Notes under the pieces: model-generated
The model's database searches: none
Told to the model about the DNA's origin: nothing
Seen by the model: only the letters and a program-made list of their open reading frames with translations
DNA from: Streptomyces smyrnaeus
GTDB taxonomy: Bacteria > Actinomycetota > Actinomycetes > Streptomycetales > Streptomycetaceae
Assembly: GCF_017676345.1 (NCBI RefSeq)
Contig: NZ_JAFFZM010000001.1
Location: 62,001 to 126,000, forward strand
DNA: 64,000 bases
Direction of reading: 5' to 3'
Part shown: positions 52,947-61,973 of the stretch, piece by piece
Layout: each line of letters starts with the position of its first letter
How positions within the stretch are numbered: the first letter of the stretch is position 1
Translations under genes and position numbers: made by a program

Positions 52947-52975
52947 AGTAGAACTGGGCGGTATGACCATGTCAA
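52947..52975 (-). promoter_or_regulatory. Promoter of the RiPP operon
   Basis: Perfect -35 hexamer TTGACA (52970-52975) and a -10-like TCTACT (52947-52952), 17-base spacer, about 40 bases before the precursor start. An inverted repeat AGAGCG/CGCTCT lies just upstream (about 52977-53006), a possible regulator site. Confidence 0.65.
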
Positions 52976-53128
52976 CAGAGCGTCATTGATCGATTCTGAT
53001 CGCTCTTGCCGGTAATACCGAGGCGGAGCCTGCCGAGTTCGGGGCGATTCTGCTCGAAGTGCTGAGTGTCAATGGTCGTTTCCGAACGGTCGGCGGTTAC
53101 GGGGACCAGCGCGGGACGTACGGCCCGC

Positions 53129-53455
53129 TCATTCGGCGGGCAGCGTCGCGGTGTACGTCAGCGCGGTCGTGATCCAGTGGCCCAACGCGGCGTCGTCGAG
53201 CGTCTCCCCGGCCGCGCGCACCCAACCGCGCATCGTCCGCGAGCCCATCACGGCGGGGCGCGCACCGGACCGGGCCAGTGCGTCCCGCACCCGTTCGGGA
53301 CCGACCCGTACCAGCAGATCATCGCCGCTCACCGCGACCACGAGCCTCCCCTGCGAGAGGAAGGACAGCCCTCCGAACATCCGCTTCTCGGCGACGGCTG
53401 TCTCGTCCCCCAGCCGCTCACGCACCCGCTCCGCCAGCACCTCGTCATAGGCCAT
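53129..53455 (-). CDS. TfoX/Sxy N-terminal domain protein
   Basis: 108 residues matching the TfoX N-terminal domain: YDEVLAERVRERLGDE, then KRMFGGLSFLSQGRLVVAV and SRTMRGWVRAAGE. In proteobacteria TfoX regulates competence, but stand-alone domains in actinobacteria have no known role. It reads toward the RiPP operon promoter and is probably unrelated to it. Confidence 0.9.
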   Translation of the reverse strand: MAYDEVLAERVRERLGDETAVAEKRMFGGLSFLSQGRLVVAVSGDDLLVRVGPERVRDALARSGARPAVMGSRTMRGWVRAAGETLDDAALGHWITTALTYTATLPAE

Positions 53456-53687
53456 GGGCGGCAGCCTACGGCGACGTGCGCGGCCCGCGGCTTCCGTCGG
53501 CCCCGGCCACCCTCGTGACCGAGCTGCGGCTTCATCACGATCCGGAACCGATCAGGGCCTTCGGCGGCTGATGCTCTCGCCAGTGCGCGCCGCGTCTTCT
53601 TAAGCTCCAGCCCCTCCTGCCGAAAGCGTGGCCACTTCTCGTACTCGGCATGTGCAAAGGTCGTTTCTGCAACACGGGGAGTAATAC

Positions 53688-55322
53688 ATGTTCGCCCTGA
53701 CCGTCCCAGTCATGATCACATTCGGAGTCTTTCTGATTGCGATGGTCATGGTCGGCATCGTGACGCATGAGGAAACGACCACGTTCGACGACTTCACCGT
53801 CGGCAGCCGAAAGCTCACGGCCCCGGCGGCCGCCCTGTCCGCCGGAGCCGCCGACATGTCCGGCTGGCTGTTCCTGGGCCTGCCGGGCGCCGTCTACATG
53901 GCCGGGATCGGTGCCACCTGGATCGCCGTCGGCCTGATCGTCGGCACGTACCTCAACTGGCGCCTCGTCGCCCCACGCCTGCGCGTCTACACCGAACGGG
54001 TCGGTGCCGTGACCCTGCCGTCGTATCTGGAGGAGCGGTTCGAGGACCGGAGCAGGGTGATCCGGCTGCTGTCGGCCACCGTCACGGTCGTGTTCTTCAC
54101 CGTCTACGTCGCCAGCGGGCTGCTCGCCTGCGGACTGCTGGCCGACGAGATCTTCGGCGCCGGCTTCGAGTTGGGACTCACCGTCTTCGCCGTCGTGATC
54201 GTCATCTACACCATCCTCGGCGGCTTCCGGGCCCTGAGCGTCAGCCACTCCATACAGGGCACGCTGATGGTGCTCACGGCAGTCGCCCTGCCCGCGATCA
54301 CCCTGTGGCAGCTCGGCGGTTTCGGCGCACTGCACAGCCAGCTCGACGCCGTGACCCCGGCACTGCTCGACCCGGGAGCCGAGGCCTCCTTCGCCGACAA
54401 GAAGTGGACGTCGGGCGAACAGCTCGGAGCCGTCGGCATGATCTCGCTGCTCGCCTGGGGACTCGGCTACTTCGGCCAGCCCCACATCCTCACCCGCTTC
54501 ATGAGCATCCGCAGCACCCGGGACATACCGCTGGCCCGTCGACTGGGCGTGGGCTGGGTGGTCATCGTCCTGGCGGGCGCGTCCCTCATCGGACTCACCG
54601 GGATCGCCGTCCTCGACAAGCCGCTCAAGAACCCGGAGATGGCGGTCATCGCGCTCTCCGCACAGCTGTCCTCCCCCTGGCTCGCGGGGGTCCTGCTGGT
54701 GGCCGTTCTGGCCGCGATCAAATCCACGGTCGACAGCCAACTGCTGGTCTCCGCCACCTCCCTCACCGAGGACCTCTACCGGGCGTTCCTCAACCGGCGG
54801 GCCTCCGACACCTCGCTGCTGCTGATCGGGCGGCTGAGCGTGCTGGCCGTCGCGCTGGTCGCCTATGTGATCGCACTGAGCGGCGGCGCCGTCCTCGACA
54901 TCGTCGCGTACGCCTGGGCGGGATTCGGCGCGGCGTTCGGCCCGGTGATCCTCCTGTCGCTGTTCTGGCCGCGCATGACGGCGGCCGGCGCGAAGGCCGG
55001 AATGCTCACCGGTGCCCTCACCGTGCTGCTGTGGAAGCACATCGACCCGCTCCTGGGGCCGCTGGAGTCCGGCCTCTACGAGATGGTGCCCGGCGTGCTG
55101 GCCGCCACCGCGGCAGCCGTGGTCTTCGGCAGGTTCGTCGGACGCCCACCGACGCTCGACTGGAGCGACGTCGCCGAGGACGACACCCCTCAGGCCGCTG
55201 CGGTGCACAGCCAGGTCCCGTCGCCCCCGCAGAACCAGACCCCGTGGCCCCCGTACCCCTCGTCGCCGTGGACGGGCCAGGGGGACGGCCCGACGCCCAC
55301 AGGCCGGCCCTCCGGCTGGTGA
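53688..55322 (+). CDS. putP: Sodium/proline symporter PutP-like (SSS family)
   Basis: 544 residues, 12-13 hydrophobic spans. PutP features include DDFTVGSRKLTAPAAALSAG AADMSGWLFLG-type start (read in two pieces), the Na+-site helix containing GRFMSIR-like turn FGQPHILTRFMSIRST, and AAIKSTVDSQLLVSATSLTED. The last 45 residues are Pro/Ser/Thr-rich and cytoplasmic. It would import proline with Na+ for osmoprotection or carbon. ATG at 53688 follows GGGGAG. Confidence 0.92.
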   Translation: MFALTVPVMITFGVFLIAMVMVGIVTHEETTTFDDFTVGSRKLTAPAAALSAGAADMSGWLFLGLPGAVYMAGIGATWIAVGLIVGTYLNWRLVAPRLRVYTERVGAVTLPSYLEERFEDRSRVIRLLSATVTVVFFTVYVASGLLACGLLADEIFGAGFELGLTVFAVVIVIYTILGGFRALSVSHSIQGTLMVLTAVALPAITLWQLGGFGALHSQLDAVTPALLDPGAEASFADKKWTSGEQLGAVGMISLLAWGLGYFGQPHILTRFMSIRSTRDIPLARRLGVGWVVIVLAGASLIGLTGIAVLDKPLKNPEMAVIALSAQLSSPWLAGVLLVAVLAAIKSTVDSQLLVSATSLTEDLYRAFLNRRASDTSLLLIGRLSVLAVALVAYVIALSGGAVLDIVAYAWAGFGAAFGPVILLSLFWPRMTAAGAKAGMLTGALTVLLWKHIDPLLGPLESGLYEMVPGVLAATAAAVVFGRFVGRPPTLDWSDVAEDDTPQAAAVHSQVPSPPQNQTPWPPYPSSPWTGQGDGPTPTGRPSGW

Positions 55323-55496
55323 GGCACCGCCGGGGACGGCTCCGGTTCCACCGACACGGCGCCCGGCTGCCCGGACGCCAGGCGTTGTTCACGTCCACGG
55401 AACGGGTGTCCGAACAATCCGTACGGCGCTGAACTGGGCCTACGGTGCCGGCATCCGGGCCGCCGAGACGGGAGCAGCACGCAGAGAGGTCGTTGG

Positions 55497-56399
55497 ATGT
55501 TCACAAGACAGAGCGTCGCCGTGGTGGCCGCCGGGCTGGCGCTGACCGTCGGCGGTTGCGGCGGGGCGGACGGCACGACGGACGCGTCGTCGGACAAGGG
55601 GTCGGACAAGAAGTCGGGAAAGCCCGCGCCGACACGGTCGCCGTCCAAGAAGCTGGTGAAGTGGGTCGGCGGCATGTGCGAGTCGACGGCCGCTCTCAAG
55701 ACCGTCCGCAAACAGAGCGCGGCGGACCTGAAGGAGATCCGGAAGCCGGACGAGATCGGCCCGCCGGCCCAGCATCTCGCCGTCGGCTATCTCTCCCGGA
55801 CTTCGCTGCCGGTGGAGGAGGCGGAACGCGACCTCGAGCGCCTCGCCCCGTCGGGCGTTCCCGCCGCCGACCGGCTGCGTGACGCCTGGCTGAAGAAGCT
55901 GAAGCGCGTCGTGCGCGAGCTCGACAAGGTGTCCCCGAGCGCGGCCTTCGACGATGCCGAGGGCAGCGCCGCGGGCGTCGACAAGCTCATCCAGTCCCTC
56001 ACCCCGCCCGAGCCGGGTCTGCCCGCGCTGACGAAGAAGGACCCGCGGCTCGCGGCCGCGCACAAGCGTGCCGAACAGTGCGCCCCGGGCTGGAAGCCGG
56101 ACAAGAAGACGCCCGCACCCGAGCCCTCCGGCCCGCTGCCGAAGGCGAAGGACGGCAAGAACACCGGTGCCTGTGCGGACGGCGAGTGCGAGATCCTGGT
56201 GACCTCCGCGGTGAACATCACGGCGAACGGGCTGAGTCTGCATGCCAGCGCGGAGGACGACTCCGTCACCTTCCGGTCGGCGGGCTCCGTGATGCGGTTG
56301 GGCGGCTCGGGCGGCGTGGCCAGGTTCGGCGACGACCTGACCATCACCGTCGTCGCCCAGAACGAGGACGGTGCGGTGCTGAAGTTCACCGCCCCCTGA
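55497..56399 (+). CDS. Putative lipoprotein
   Basis: 300 residues. The signal peptide ends in VGGCGG (lipobox Cys21), so it is probably a membrane-attached lipoprotein. A Lys/Ser/Pro-rich linker follows. The middle domain (residues about 50-195) is helical with KSA/KEI repeats; after a Pro/Lys linker the C-terminal 75 residues (GECEILVTSAVNITANGLSL) resemble a small beta domain with a Cys pair. No family named. It starts 174 bases after PutP and converges on the WD40 gene. Confidence 0.8.
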   Translation: MFTRQSVAVVAAGLALTVGGCGGADGTTDASSDKGSDKKSGKPAPTRSPSKKLVKWVGGMCESTAALKTVRKQSAADLKEIRKPDEIGPPAQHLAVGYLSRTSLPVEEAERDLERLAPSGVPAADRLRDAWLKKLKRVVRELDKVSPSAAFDDAEGSAAGVDKLIQSLTPPEPGLPALTKKDPRLAAAHKRAEQCAPGWKPDKKTPAPEPSGPLPKAKDGKNTGACADGECEILVTSAVNITANGLSLHASAEDDSVTFRSAGSVMRLGGSGGVARFGDDLTITVVAQNEDGAVLKFTAP

Positions 56400-56427
56400 G
56401 ACCGCCGCACGCCACCGGACCGCTCGG

Positions 56428-56451
56428 GCCCGCGGCTGTCCGTCCGCGGGC
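56428..56451. terminator. Bidirectional terminator
   Basis: Perfect 8-base stem GCCCGCGG/CCGCGGGC with 8-base loop, between convergent genes ending at 56399 and 56458. Confidence 0.7.
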
Positions 56452-56457
56452 GCGCTG

Positions 56458-59400
56458 CTAGCGCTTCTCGCACGCCTCCCGGTAGCCGAGTTCCGGCAGG
56501 TGTTCCTTCCACTCGGCACGGGTGAGGACGCCCTCGGTGCGGTCGCAGACGTAGTCCGCCGCGCGGTCCGCGTCCAGGGTCCACACCCGTGCCGTCAGGT
56601 CGTAACCGGCGGAGGCGAGGGCGTCGCCGTCCGGGCTGAACGCGACAGCGGTGACGGTGTCGACATGGCCGGTGAGCGGCCGGCCGACGGGCTCGGCACG
56701 GGCCGGGTCGGTCACGTTCCACAGACGGACCGTATGGTCGCTGCCGCCGGTTGCCAGCATCTTCCCGTCGGGCGCGAAGGCCACGGACCTGACCGGCCCT
56801 CGGTGCCCGGCCAGTTCCTTCCCCACGGGCCGCGCGCGGCCCGCTCGCCGTACGTCCCACAGCCGCACCGTACGGTCGCCGGCGGCGGTCGCCAGCGTCT
56901 TCCCGTCCGGGGCGAAGGCCACCGCGTTGACCGTGTGGTCGTGCCCGGTCAGGGCGGCGCCTGCCGACCGTGCCCGCGTCCGGTGACCCACGTGCCACAG
57001 CCGCGCCGTGTGGTCCTCGCTGCCGGTGGCCAGGGTGCGGCTGTCGGGGGCGAAGGCGAGGGAGGTGACGGTGTCCTTGTGGCCGCGCAGCCGGGTGCCC
57101 GTCGGCCGTACGCGGTGCGTCCCGCGTACGTCCCACAGCCGCACCGTGTCGTCGCCGCCGCCGGTGGCCAGCGTGCGGCCGTCCGGGGAGAAGGCGACGG
57201 CGAACGCGCCGCCGTCGTGCGCGTCCAGTGGTTCGCCGAGCGGCGCCGGGCGTGCGGGCGAGGAGACGTCCCACAGCCGTACGGTGCCGTCCTTCGAACC
57301 GCTGGCCACCGTGCGGCCGTCCGGGGAGAAGGCGACCGCCAGCACCTCGTCCTCGTGCCCCGACAACGTCCGCGCCACCCGGCGCGGACGGCCGGGCTCG
57401 TCCGTGTCCCACAGCCGGATCAGCGCGTCATCGGTACTGGCGGCGGCGAGCAGGCTGCCGTCGGGGCTGTAGGCGACGGCGGTCAGGGGGTTGGTGAAGT
57501 CGGTGAGGACGGTCGGCGGCAGGTGCCAGAGGCGAACGCTGTTGTCGGCTCCGGTGGTGGCGAGGGTGCGGCCGTCACGGCTGAAGGCCACCTCCCACAC
57601 GGCCTCCGTGTGGCCGGCCAGCGGCTCTCCGAGCTGCTGCGGGTACTCGGGGTTGGCCACGTTCCACAGGATCGGCGAGTCGTCCTCGCCCGCGGTGGCC
57701 AGAGTGCTGCCGTCGGGGCTGAAGGCCACCGACATGACGGCGGCGGTGTGCCCGGTGAGCGGCTCGCCCAGCGGCCGGAGGCGGTCCGGGTCGGAGGCGT
57801 CCCACAGCCGTACGGTGTCGTCGAAGCCGGCCGTGGCCAGGGTGTCCCCGTCCGGGGAGAAGGCCAGCGTCCAGACGGAGGCGGTGTGTTCGCGCAGCGG
57901 CTTGCCGAGCGGTTCGATGCCGTCGTCCTTGCTGAACCTCCAATTCCGTACGGTTCCGTCGAAGCCGGCCGTGACCAGGGTGTCCCCGTCCGGTGCGAAC
58001 GCGACGGCGCGGGCGCTGCCCTTCTCCGACCCGTCGGCCTCGGCCGACTCGCCGAGCGGCGCGGCATGGGCCGGGTCGCTCAGATCCCACAGCCGTACGG
58101 TCCCGTCGTCGCCGGTGGTGGCCAGCGTCCGACCGTCGGGGGCGAACGCGACGGAGGTGATGTTCTCCTCGCCGTGGCTCACCAGCGTCCGGCCGACAGC
58201 GCGGGGCCGCTCCCGGTCGCGTACGTTCCACAACCGGATGGCGCCGCCTTCCCCGGTGGCGACCAGCAGGTCGCTGTCCGACGGGGCGAAGGCGACCGCG
58301 CCGACCGATCCCGTACCCAGCCGCAGCGGTTCGCCCAGCGGCCTTCCCATGTCCCGGGGCCCGCCCGCGGCCCCCGACCGCGCGGCGGTGTCCCACAGCC
58401 GGACCTTGCCGTCGTGGCCGCCGCTGGCGAGGGTGCGGCCGTCGGGTGCGTACGCCACGGAGCTGCCGACACCGCCGTGGCCGGGCAACCGGGTGGCCAG
58501 CGCCCGGCCCGCGTCCGAGGCCAACCGGGTGCGCAGCTCCGCTGTGGAGCGCATGCGGTACGCGGCGACGTCGAGCCGGGCGGCCAGCCCGGCGCGGGTC
58601 TCGCGGACGCTGTCGGCCTCGGCGGTGAGGCGGGCGAACACGGCGTCGTCCCGTTCGGCCTGTGCGGTGGCGCGCGCCTGGAGGGCGACGACCGCGGTGC
58701 CGCCCGCGAGCAGCACGAGCGCGGCGAGTACGGCGGTGACCGTGCGGCGCAGTCGCACGGCGCGGTGCCGGCGGCGGAGCGAGGCGGTGAGGAACTGCCG
58801 CTCCGTGGGGGTGAGTTCGTCGCTGCGGCTGTCCTCGCGCTCGGCGCGTCGGACCACTGCGGTGCGGTGCGGCCGGGCGGCGTCCTGCGGGAAGGCGTCG
58901 CGGGCGGCGTCCAGCCGGGAACCCGCGTAGAGGGCGGCGCTCTCCCGGCCGAGTGCCTGCCAGGTGCGGGCCGCCTCGGAGAGCGAGCGGTGGACGCGCA
59001 GCCGGTCGCGTTCGGCGTCGATCCACTCGCGCAGCCGGGGCCAGGCGGTGATGAGGGCTTCGTGGGCGAGGTCGACGGTGCCGTCGTCGAAGGTGATGAG
59101 GCGGGCGCGGACCAGGCGGTCCAGCACGACCTGGGTGTCGGCGGGGTTGCCGAAGTCGAGCTCCGCGTGCGCGGTGGGGCGGCGGGTGTCGGTTGCCGCT
59201 CCCCCACGCTCCTGGCCCTGCCCGGGCAGCGGGGACCCGTGCCCGGGCGCGACGAGACGCAGCAGGATACGACGGGCCAATTCCGCCTGGGGCGCGGTGA
59301 GCTCGCCGTACACCTGCTCGGCCGTGCGGACGACGGCGCCGCGCAGCCCGCCGGCCGTCTCGAAGGCGGCCTCGGTCAGGGCGCGGCCGCTGCGGTGGCG

Positions 59401-60405
59401 CCAGGTCTCCAGCAGGGCGTGCGACATCAGCGGCAGCCCGCCCGGGGCGCCCTCGACCTCGTCCAGGAGGCGATGGGTCAAGGAGCGCTCGACGATGAGG
59501 CCGACCGCGGCGGCCGGGCGGACGATGGCCTCCCGCAGCTCCGCCCGGCTCATCGGCCCGGCGAGCAGTGTGGCGTGCTGCAACGCCGCGGTGAGGCCGG
59601 GGTGTTCGGCGCAGCGGCCGAGGAAGTCGGCTCGCACGGCGATGACGACGCGCAGCCTGCTGTCGGCGTCGGTGGCGGCGACCAGGCGGTCGACGAAGGC
59701 GTCCCGGTCGGCCGGGTCGGCGCCGAGGGTGTACAGCTCCTCGAACTGGTCGACGATCAGCCAGGTGTCGGCGTCGGTGTCGGGTACGGGCTGGAGCCGT
59801 TCGGCGTGCGTGCGCAGGGGGTCCGCGCCGGGTGTGAGGATCCGTACGGCCGCGGGGGTCGCGGCGCCGTCCTCCCCGCCTTCCCCGTCGCCAGCGCCGT
59901 TGCCGGCGGCGCGCAGCCGGGGGATCAGACCGGCGCGCAGCAGCGAGGACTTGCCGCTGCCGGAGGGGCCGAAGACGGCGGTGAAGCGGTGTTTGCGGTT
60001 CAGTTCGGTCAGCTGGTCGAGCAACTGGTCGCGGCCGAAGAAGAGTTCGGCGTCGCCCGGTTCGAACCGGGTCAGACCTCGGTACGGCGGCCGGGCGGTA
60101 CCGTCGTCGGTGGCCTCCGCCGCCGACTCGGCCGATGCCTCGCGCCAGCGCCGCTCCCACTCGATCACGTCGCCGCCGCACGCCTTCACATAGGCGAGCA
60201 TCACCGCGCGGGTGGGCAGCTGCTTCCCCGCCGCCGCCTGCGACAGGGTGGTCACCCCGTACCGCGCCCGCTGGGCCATCACCCGATAGGTGGGCTTCCC
60301 GGCGGACTCGCGCAGCGCGCGCAGTTCGGCGGCGAACCGTGGTACCGCTCCGGCCTCCGGATCCAGCTCGCCCTCGGTGCGCCCAGGTCCTGGTTGTCCC
60401 GACAC
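56458..60405 (-). CDS. HTH-nSTAND ATPase-WD40 signalling protein
   Basis: 1315 residues. Residues about 22-75 are an XRE-like HTH (TYRVMAQRARYGVTTLSQAA); 105-540 form a nSTAND1-type NTPase with Walker A GPSGSGKS (146-153) and Walker B-like WLIVDQFEEL; near 552-575 is a hydrophobic helix; then 14 WD40 repeats, ending in WD or similar, enough for two seven-blade propellers. STAND proteins act as switches that oligomerise on sensing a ligand by the repeats. A role in defence or development is possible but unproven. ATG at 60405 opens the HTH. Confidence 0.9.
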   Translation of the reverse strand: MSGQPGPGRTEGELDPEAGAVPRFAAELRALRESAGKPTYRVMAQRARYGVTTLSQAAAGKQLPTRAVMLAYVKACGGDVIEWERRWREASAESAAEATDDGTARPPYRGLTRFEPGDAELFFGRDQLLDQLTELNRKHRFTAVFGPSGSGKSSLLRAGLIPRLRAAGNGAGDGEGGEDGAATPAAVRILTPGADPLRTHAERLQPVPDTDADTWLIVDQFEELYTLGADPADRDAFVDRLVAATDADSRLRVVIAVRADFLGRCAEHPGLTAALQHATLLAGPMSRAELREAIVRPAAAVGLIVERSLTHRLLDEVEGAPGGLPLMSHALLETWRHRSGRALTEAAFETAGGLRGAVVRTAEQVYGELTAPQAELARRILLRLVAPGHGSPLPGQGQERGGAATDTRRPTAHAELDFGNPADTQVVLDRLVRARLITFDDGTVDLAHEALITAWPRLREWIDAERDRLRVHRSLSEAARTWQALGRESAALYAGSRLDAARDAFPQDAARPHRTAVVRRAEREDSRSDELTPTERQFLTASLRRRHRAVRLRRTVTAVLAALVLLAGGTAVVALQARATAQAERDDAVFARLTAEADSVRETRAGLAARLDVAAYRMRSTAELRTRLASDAGRALATRLPGHGGVGSSVAYAPDGRTLASGGHDGKVRLWDTAARSGAAGGPRDMGRPLGEPLRLGTGSVGAVAFAPSDSDLLVATGEGGAIRLWNVRDRERPRAVGRTLVSHGEENITSVAFAPDGRTLATTGDDGTVRLWDLSDPAHAAPLGESAEADGSEKGSARAVAFAPDGDTLVTAGFDGTVRNWRFSKDDGIEPLGKPLREHTASVWTLAFSPDGDTLATAGFDDTVRLWDASDPDRLRPLGEPLTGHTAAVMSVAFSPDGSTLATAGEDDSPILWNVANPEYPQQLGEPLAGHTEAVWEVAFSRDGRTLATTGADNSVRLWHLPPTVLTDFTNPLTAVAYSPDGSLLAAASTDDALIRLWDTDEPGRPRRVARTLSGHEDEVLAVAFSPDGRTVASGSKDGTVRLWDVSSPARPAPLGEPLDAHDGGAFAVAFSPDGRTLATGGGDDTVRLWDVRGTHRVRPTGTRLRGHKDTVTSLAFAPDSRTLATGSEDHTARLWHVGHRTRARSAGAALTGHDHTVNAVAFAPDGKTLATAAGDRTVRLWDVRRAGRARPVGKELAGHRGPVRSVAFAPDGKMLATGGSDHTVRLWNVTDPARAEPVGRPLTGHVDTVTAVAFSPDGDALASAGYDLTARVWTLDADRAADYVCDRTEGVLTRAEWKEHLPELGYREACEKR

Positions 60406-60821
60406 GTGCCCGCCCCACCCCCGTTCGCCCGGTTGTCGCCGAGCCGGTACCCAGCGTGTCCGCCCGAGCGCGCGCCCACGGTAGGCAGTCGTGGGTCCGG
60501 CCGCAACCGAACGTCCGTTGCCTCACCGGACGCGGAACAGGCGTTCACACCCCCTTCACCGTTCCTCCCGGTCGGTCGTTCCCCCGGCCTCCACATTGTT
60601 CGGCGTCGGGAGAGGACCTGCTGAACAACGGCGTGCGGCGGTCGAATGGCCGAGGGGCGTGGCCGGAACAGGCCATGGTGCGGTCCGAACCCTGTGAAGG
60701 GGGGAGGGTTCGGGCCGCCCCACGTGTGCACACGGCCGACCGAAGGTGCGAAGCGCCGTCCACGGAGTCGACTGCGGGCGCGTCCACGACCCGCCGGACA
60801 ACGAAAGCGTGAGGTGACCCG
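60406..60821. other. Divergent intergenic region without a gene
   Basis: 416 bases between the nSTAND gene start and the membrane-protein start. It must hold both promoters. Short open frames in it overlap and lack codon bias; no palindromes of note were found. Confidence 0.5.
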
Positions 60822-61316
60822 ATGCAGCACCCTCCGTATCCGTCGGAGCCGCCCGGACGACCCGCTCCCCCGCAGCGGGCGCGCATGCCGGGAGCCCTGG
60901 TGTTCGTGCTGGTGACCGTCGCCGTGAGCGCGCTGGGTACGGCCTACGGCAGTTGGACACTTCTGCAGGAGAACCACAGCAAGCAGGAGCACGGGCAGGA
61001 GCTGCTCGTGCCGATGGGGATGGCCTGGTTCGTGGCGTTGTTCTGCTGGGGACTGGCGGCACTGGAGATCACCTGCGTGGTGCTGGCCCGCAAGCGCCGC
61101 CCCTGGGTCGGTGCGGTGCTCGCCGGTTGCCTGATCTTCGTGGTGCTCGCGACGGTCGTCGGCTTCCTCGGCTCGCTGGTCGCCGGGGCGCCCAACCTGG
61201 CGGTGCTCCTCGTGCTGGGCATCGATCTGGTGGCCGTGTGGGTGGCGCTCGGCGAGACCGCCCGCCGCTGGTTCTCCGTACGTCCTCCGCTTCCCACCGC
61301 GCAGCCTCCGGGCTGA
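60822..61316 (+). CDS. Small integral membrane protein
   Basis: 164 residues with about four hydrophobic spans (LVFVLVTVAVSALGTAYGSW; MAWFVALFCWGLAALEITCV; AVLAGCLIFVVLATVVGFLG; AVLLVLGIDLVAVWVALG). The N terminus is Pro-rich and cytoplasmic. No family is recognised. Divergent from the nSTAND gene with about 416 bases between the starts; that region has no gene and low coding signal. Confidence 0.78.
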   Translation: MQHPPYPSEPPGRPAPPQRARMPGALVFVLVTVAVSALGTAYGSWTLLQENHSKQEHGQELLVPMGMAWFVALFCWGLAALEITCVVLARKRRPWVGAVLAGCLIFVVLATVVGFLGSLVAGAPNLAVLLVLGIDLVAVWVALGETARRWFSVRPPLPTAQPPG

Positions 61317-61328
61317 CCCGCCACCGGG

Positions 61329-61355
61329 CTCCGGCCGGTCGGCGTCCGGCCGGAG
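61329..61355. terminator. Bidirectional terminator
   Basis: Perfect 10-base stem CTCCGGCCGG/CCGGCCGGAG with 7-base loop between convergent genes ending at 61316 and 61358. Confidence 0.85.
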
Positions 61356-61357
61356 GG

Positions 61358-61828
61358 TCAGACCAGCCAGCGGCCGTCGCGCATCAGTTCCCGGCCGGTC
61401 AGCTCGTCCTCCTCCCGCCAGGCCTGGATGCGACGCGGAACGATACGGAACCAGCGGTACGGAGTGGCCGACGCACGCGGGTCGAAGCCGGTGTGCTCGG
61501 CGAACCGGTCGGCCCGCTGACGCGGCAGCGCGTCGAGTTCGAGGACTTCCACCGCGCCGTCGATCATGGTCACGTCGCGGGTGTGGCCCAGCCCCAGCCG
61601 AACGATCCGGGTGTCGGCCAGGTTCCGGCCGGTGGGGCTGTCCTTCGGGGTGGCCGCCAACAGTGCCTCACCGTCCCAGTCGAAGGACAGCGGCACCAGG
61701 TACGGGGCGCCGTCCGCCGAGGCGCTGGCCACCCAGACATCGACGTCGTGGGCGAGCCGGTGCTCGGTGTCGTGGCGGCGCTGAGCGCGGGAGCGCGGTG
61801 CGGCGCTCGTCGGGGAAGAACCGGTCAT
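61358..61828 (-). CDS. PPOX-class FMN/F420-binding protein
   Basis: 156 residues of the pyridoxamine-phosphate-oxidase-like fold: DVDVWVASASADGAPYLVPLS, LLAATPKDSPTGRNLADTRI and VRLGLGHTRDVTMIDGAVEV. The ATG at 61828 has AGGAGCGAAC before it. Such proteins reduce or bind F420/FMN-linked compounds. It is divergent to the LuxR/NB-ARC regulator, so the regulator may control it. Confidence 0.87.
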   Translation of the reverse strand: MTGSSPTSAAPRSRAQRRHDTEHRLAHDVDVWVASASADGAPYLVPLSFDWDGEALLAATPKDSPTGRNLADTRIVRLGLGHTRDVTMIDGAVEVLELDALPRQRADRFAEHTGFDPRASATPYRWFRIVPRRIQAWREEDELTGRELMRDGRWLV

Positions 61829-61973
61829 GTTCGCTCCTGTCGGTCGTGGTTCACCCAGGTCGGCCCGACGGCTCGTGTGCCGCCCCGGGCCGATGGCCGT
61901 GGTCACAGCCTCCACCGGCCGGGAGCCGGGCACCTCCGTGCCGGCCACTGAAGCCGCCACGGATAATGAGTCG

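Noticed and set aside
52907..52975. Longer precursor start at 52975
   Set aside because: It would include the promoter -35 and -10; the ATG at 52906 has a strong ribosome site.
53535..55208. 557-codon frame antisense to putP
   Set aside because: Mirror of the symporter gene, no domain; the symporter frame has all motifs.
56500..60624. 1374-codon open frame antisense to the nSTAND-WD40 gene
   Set aside because: It mirrors the real gene; high GC keeps the opposite strand open. The translation has no domain and repeats Val-Gly-Gly patterns that mirror the WD repeats.
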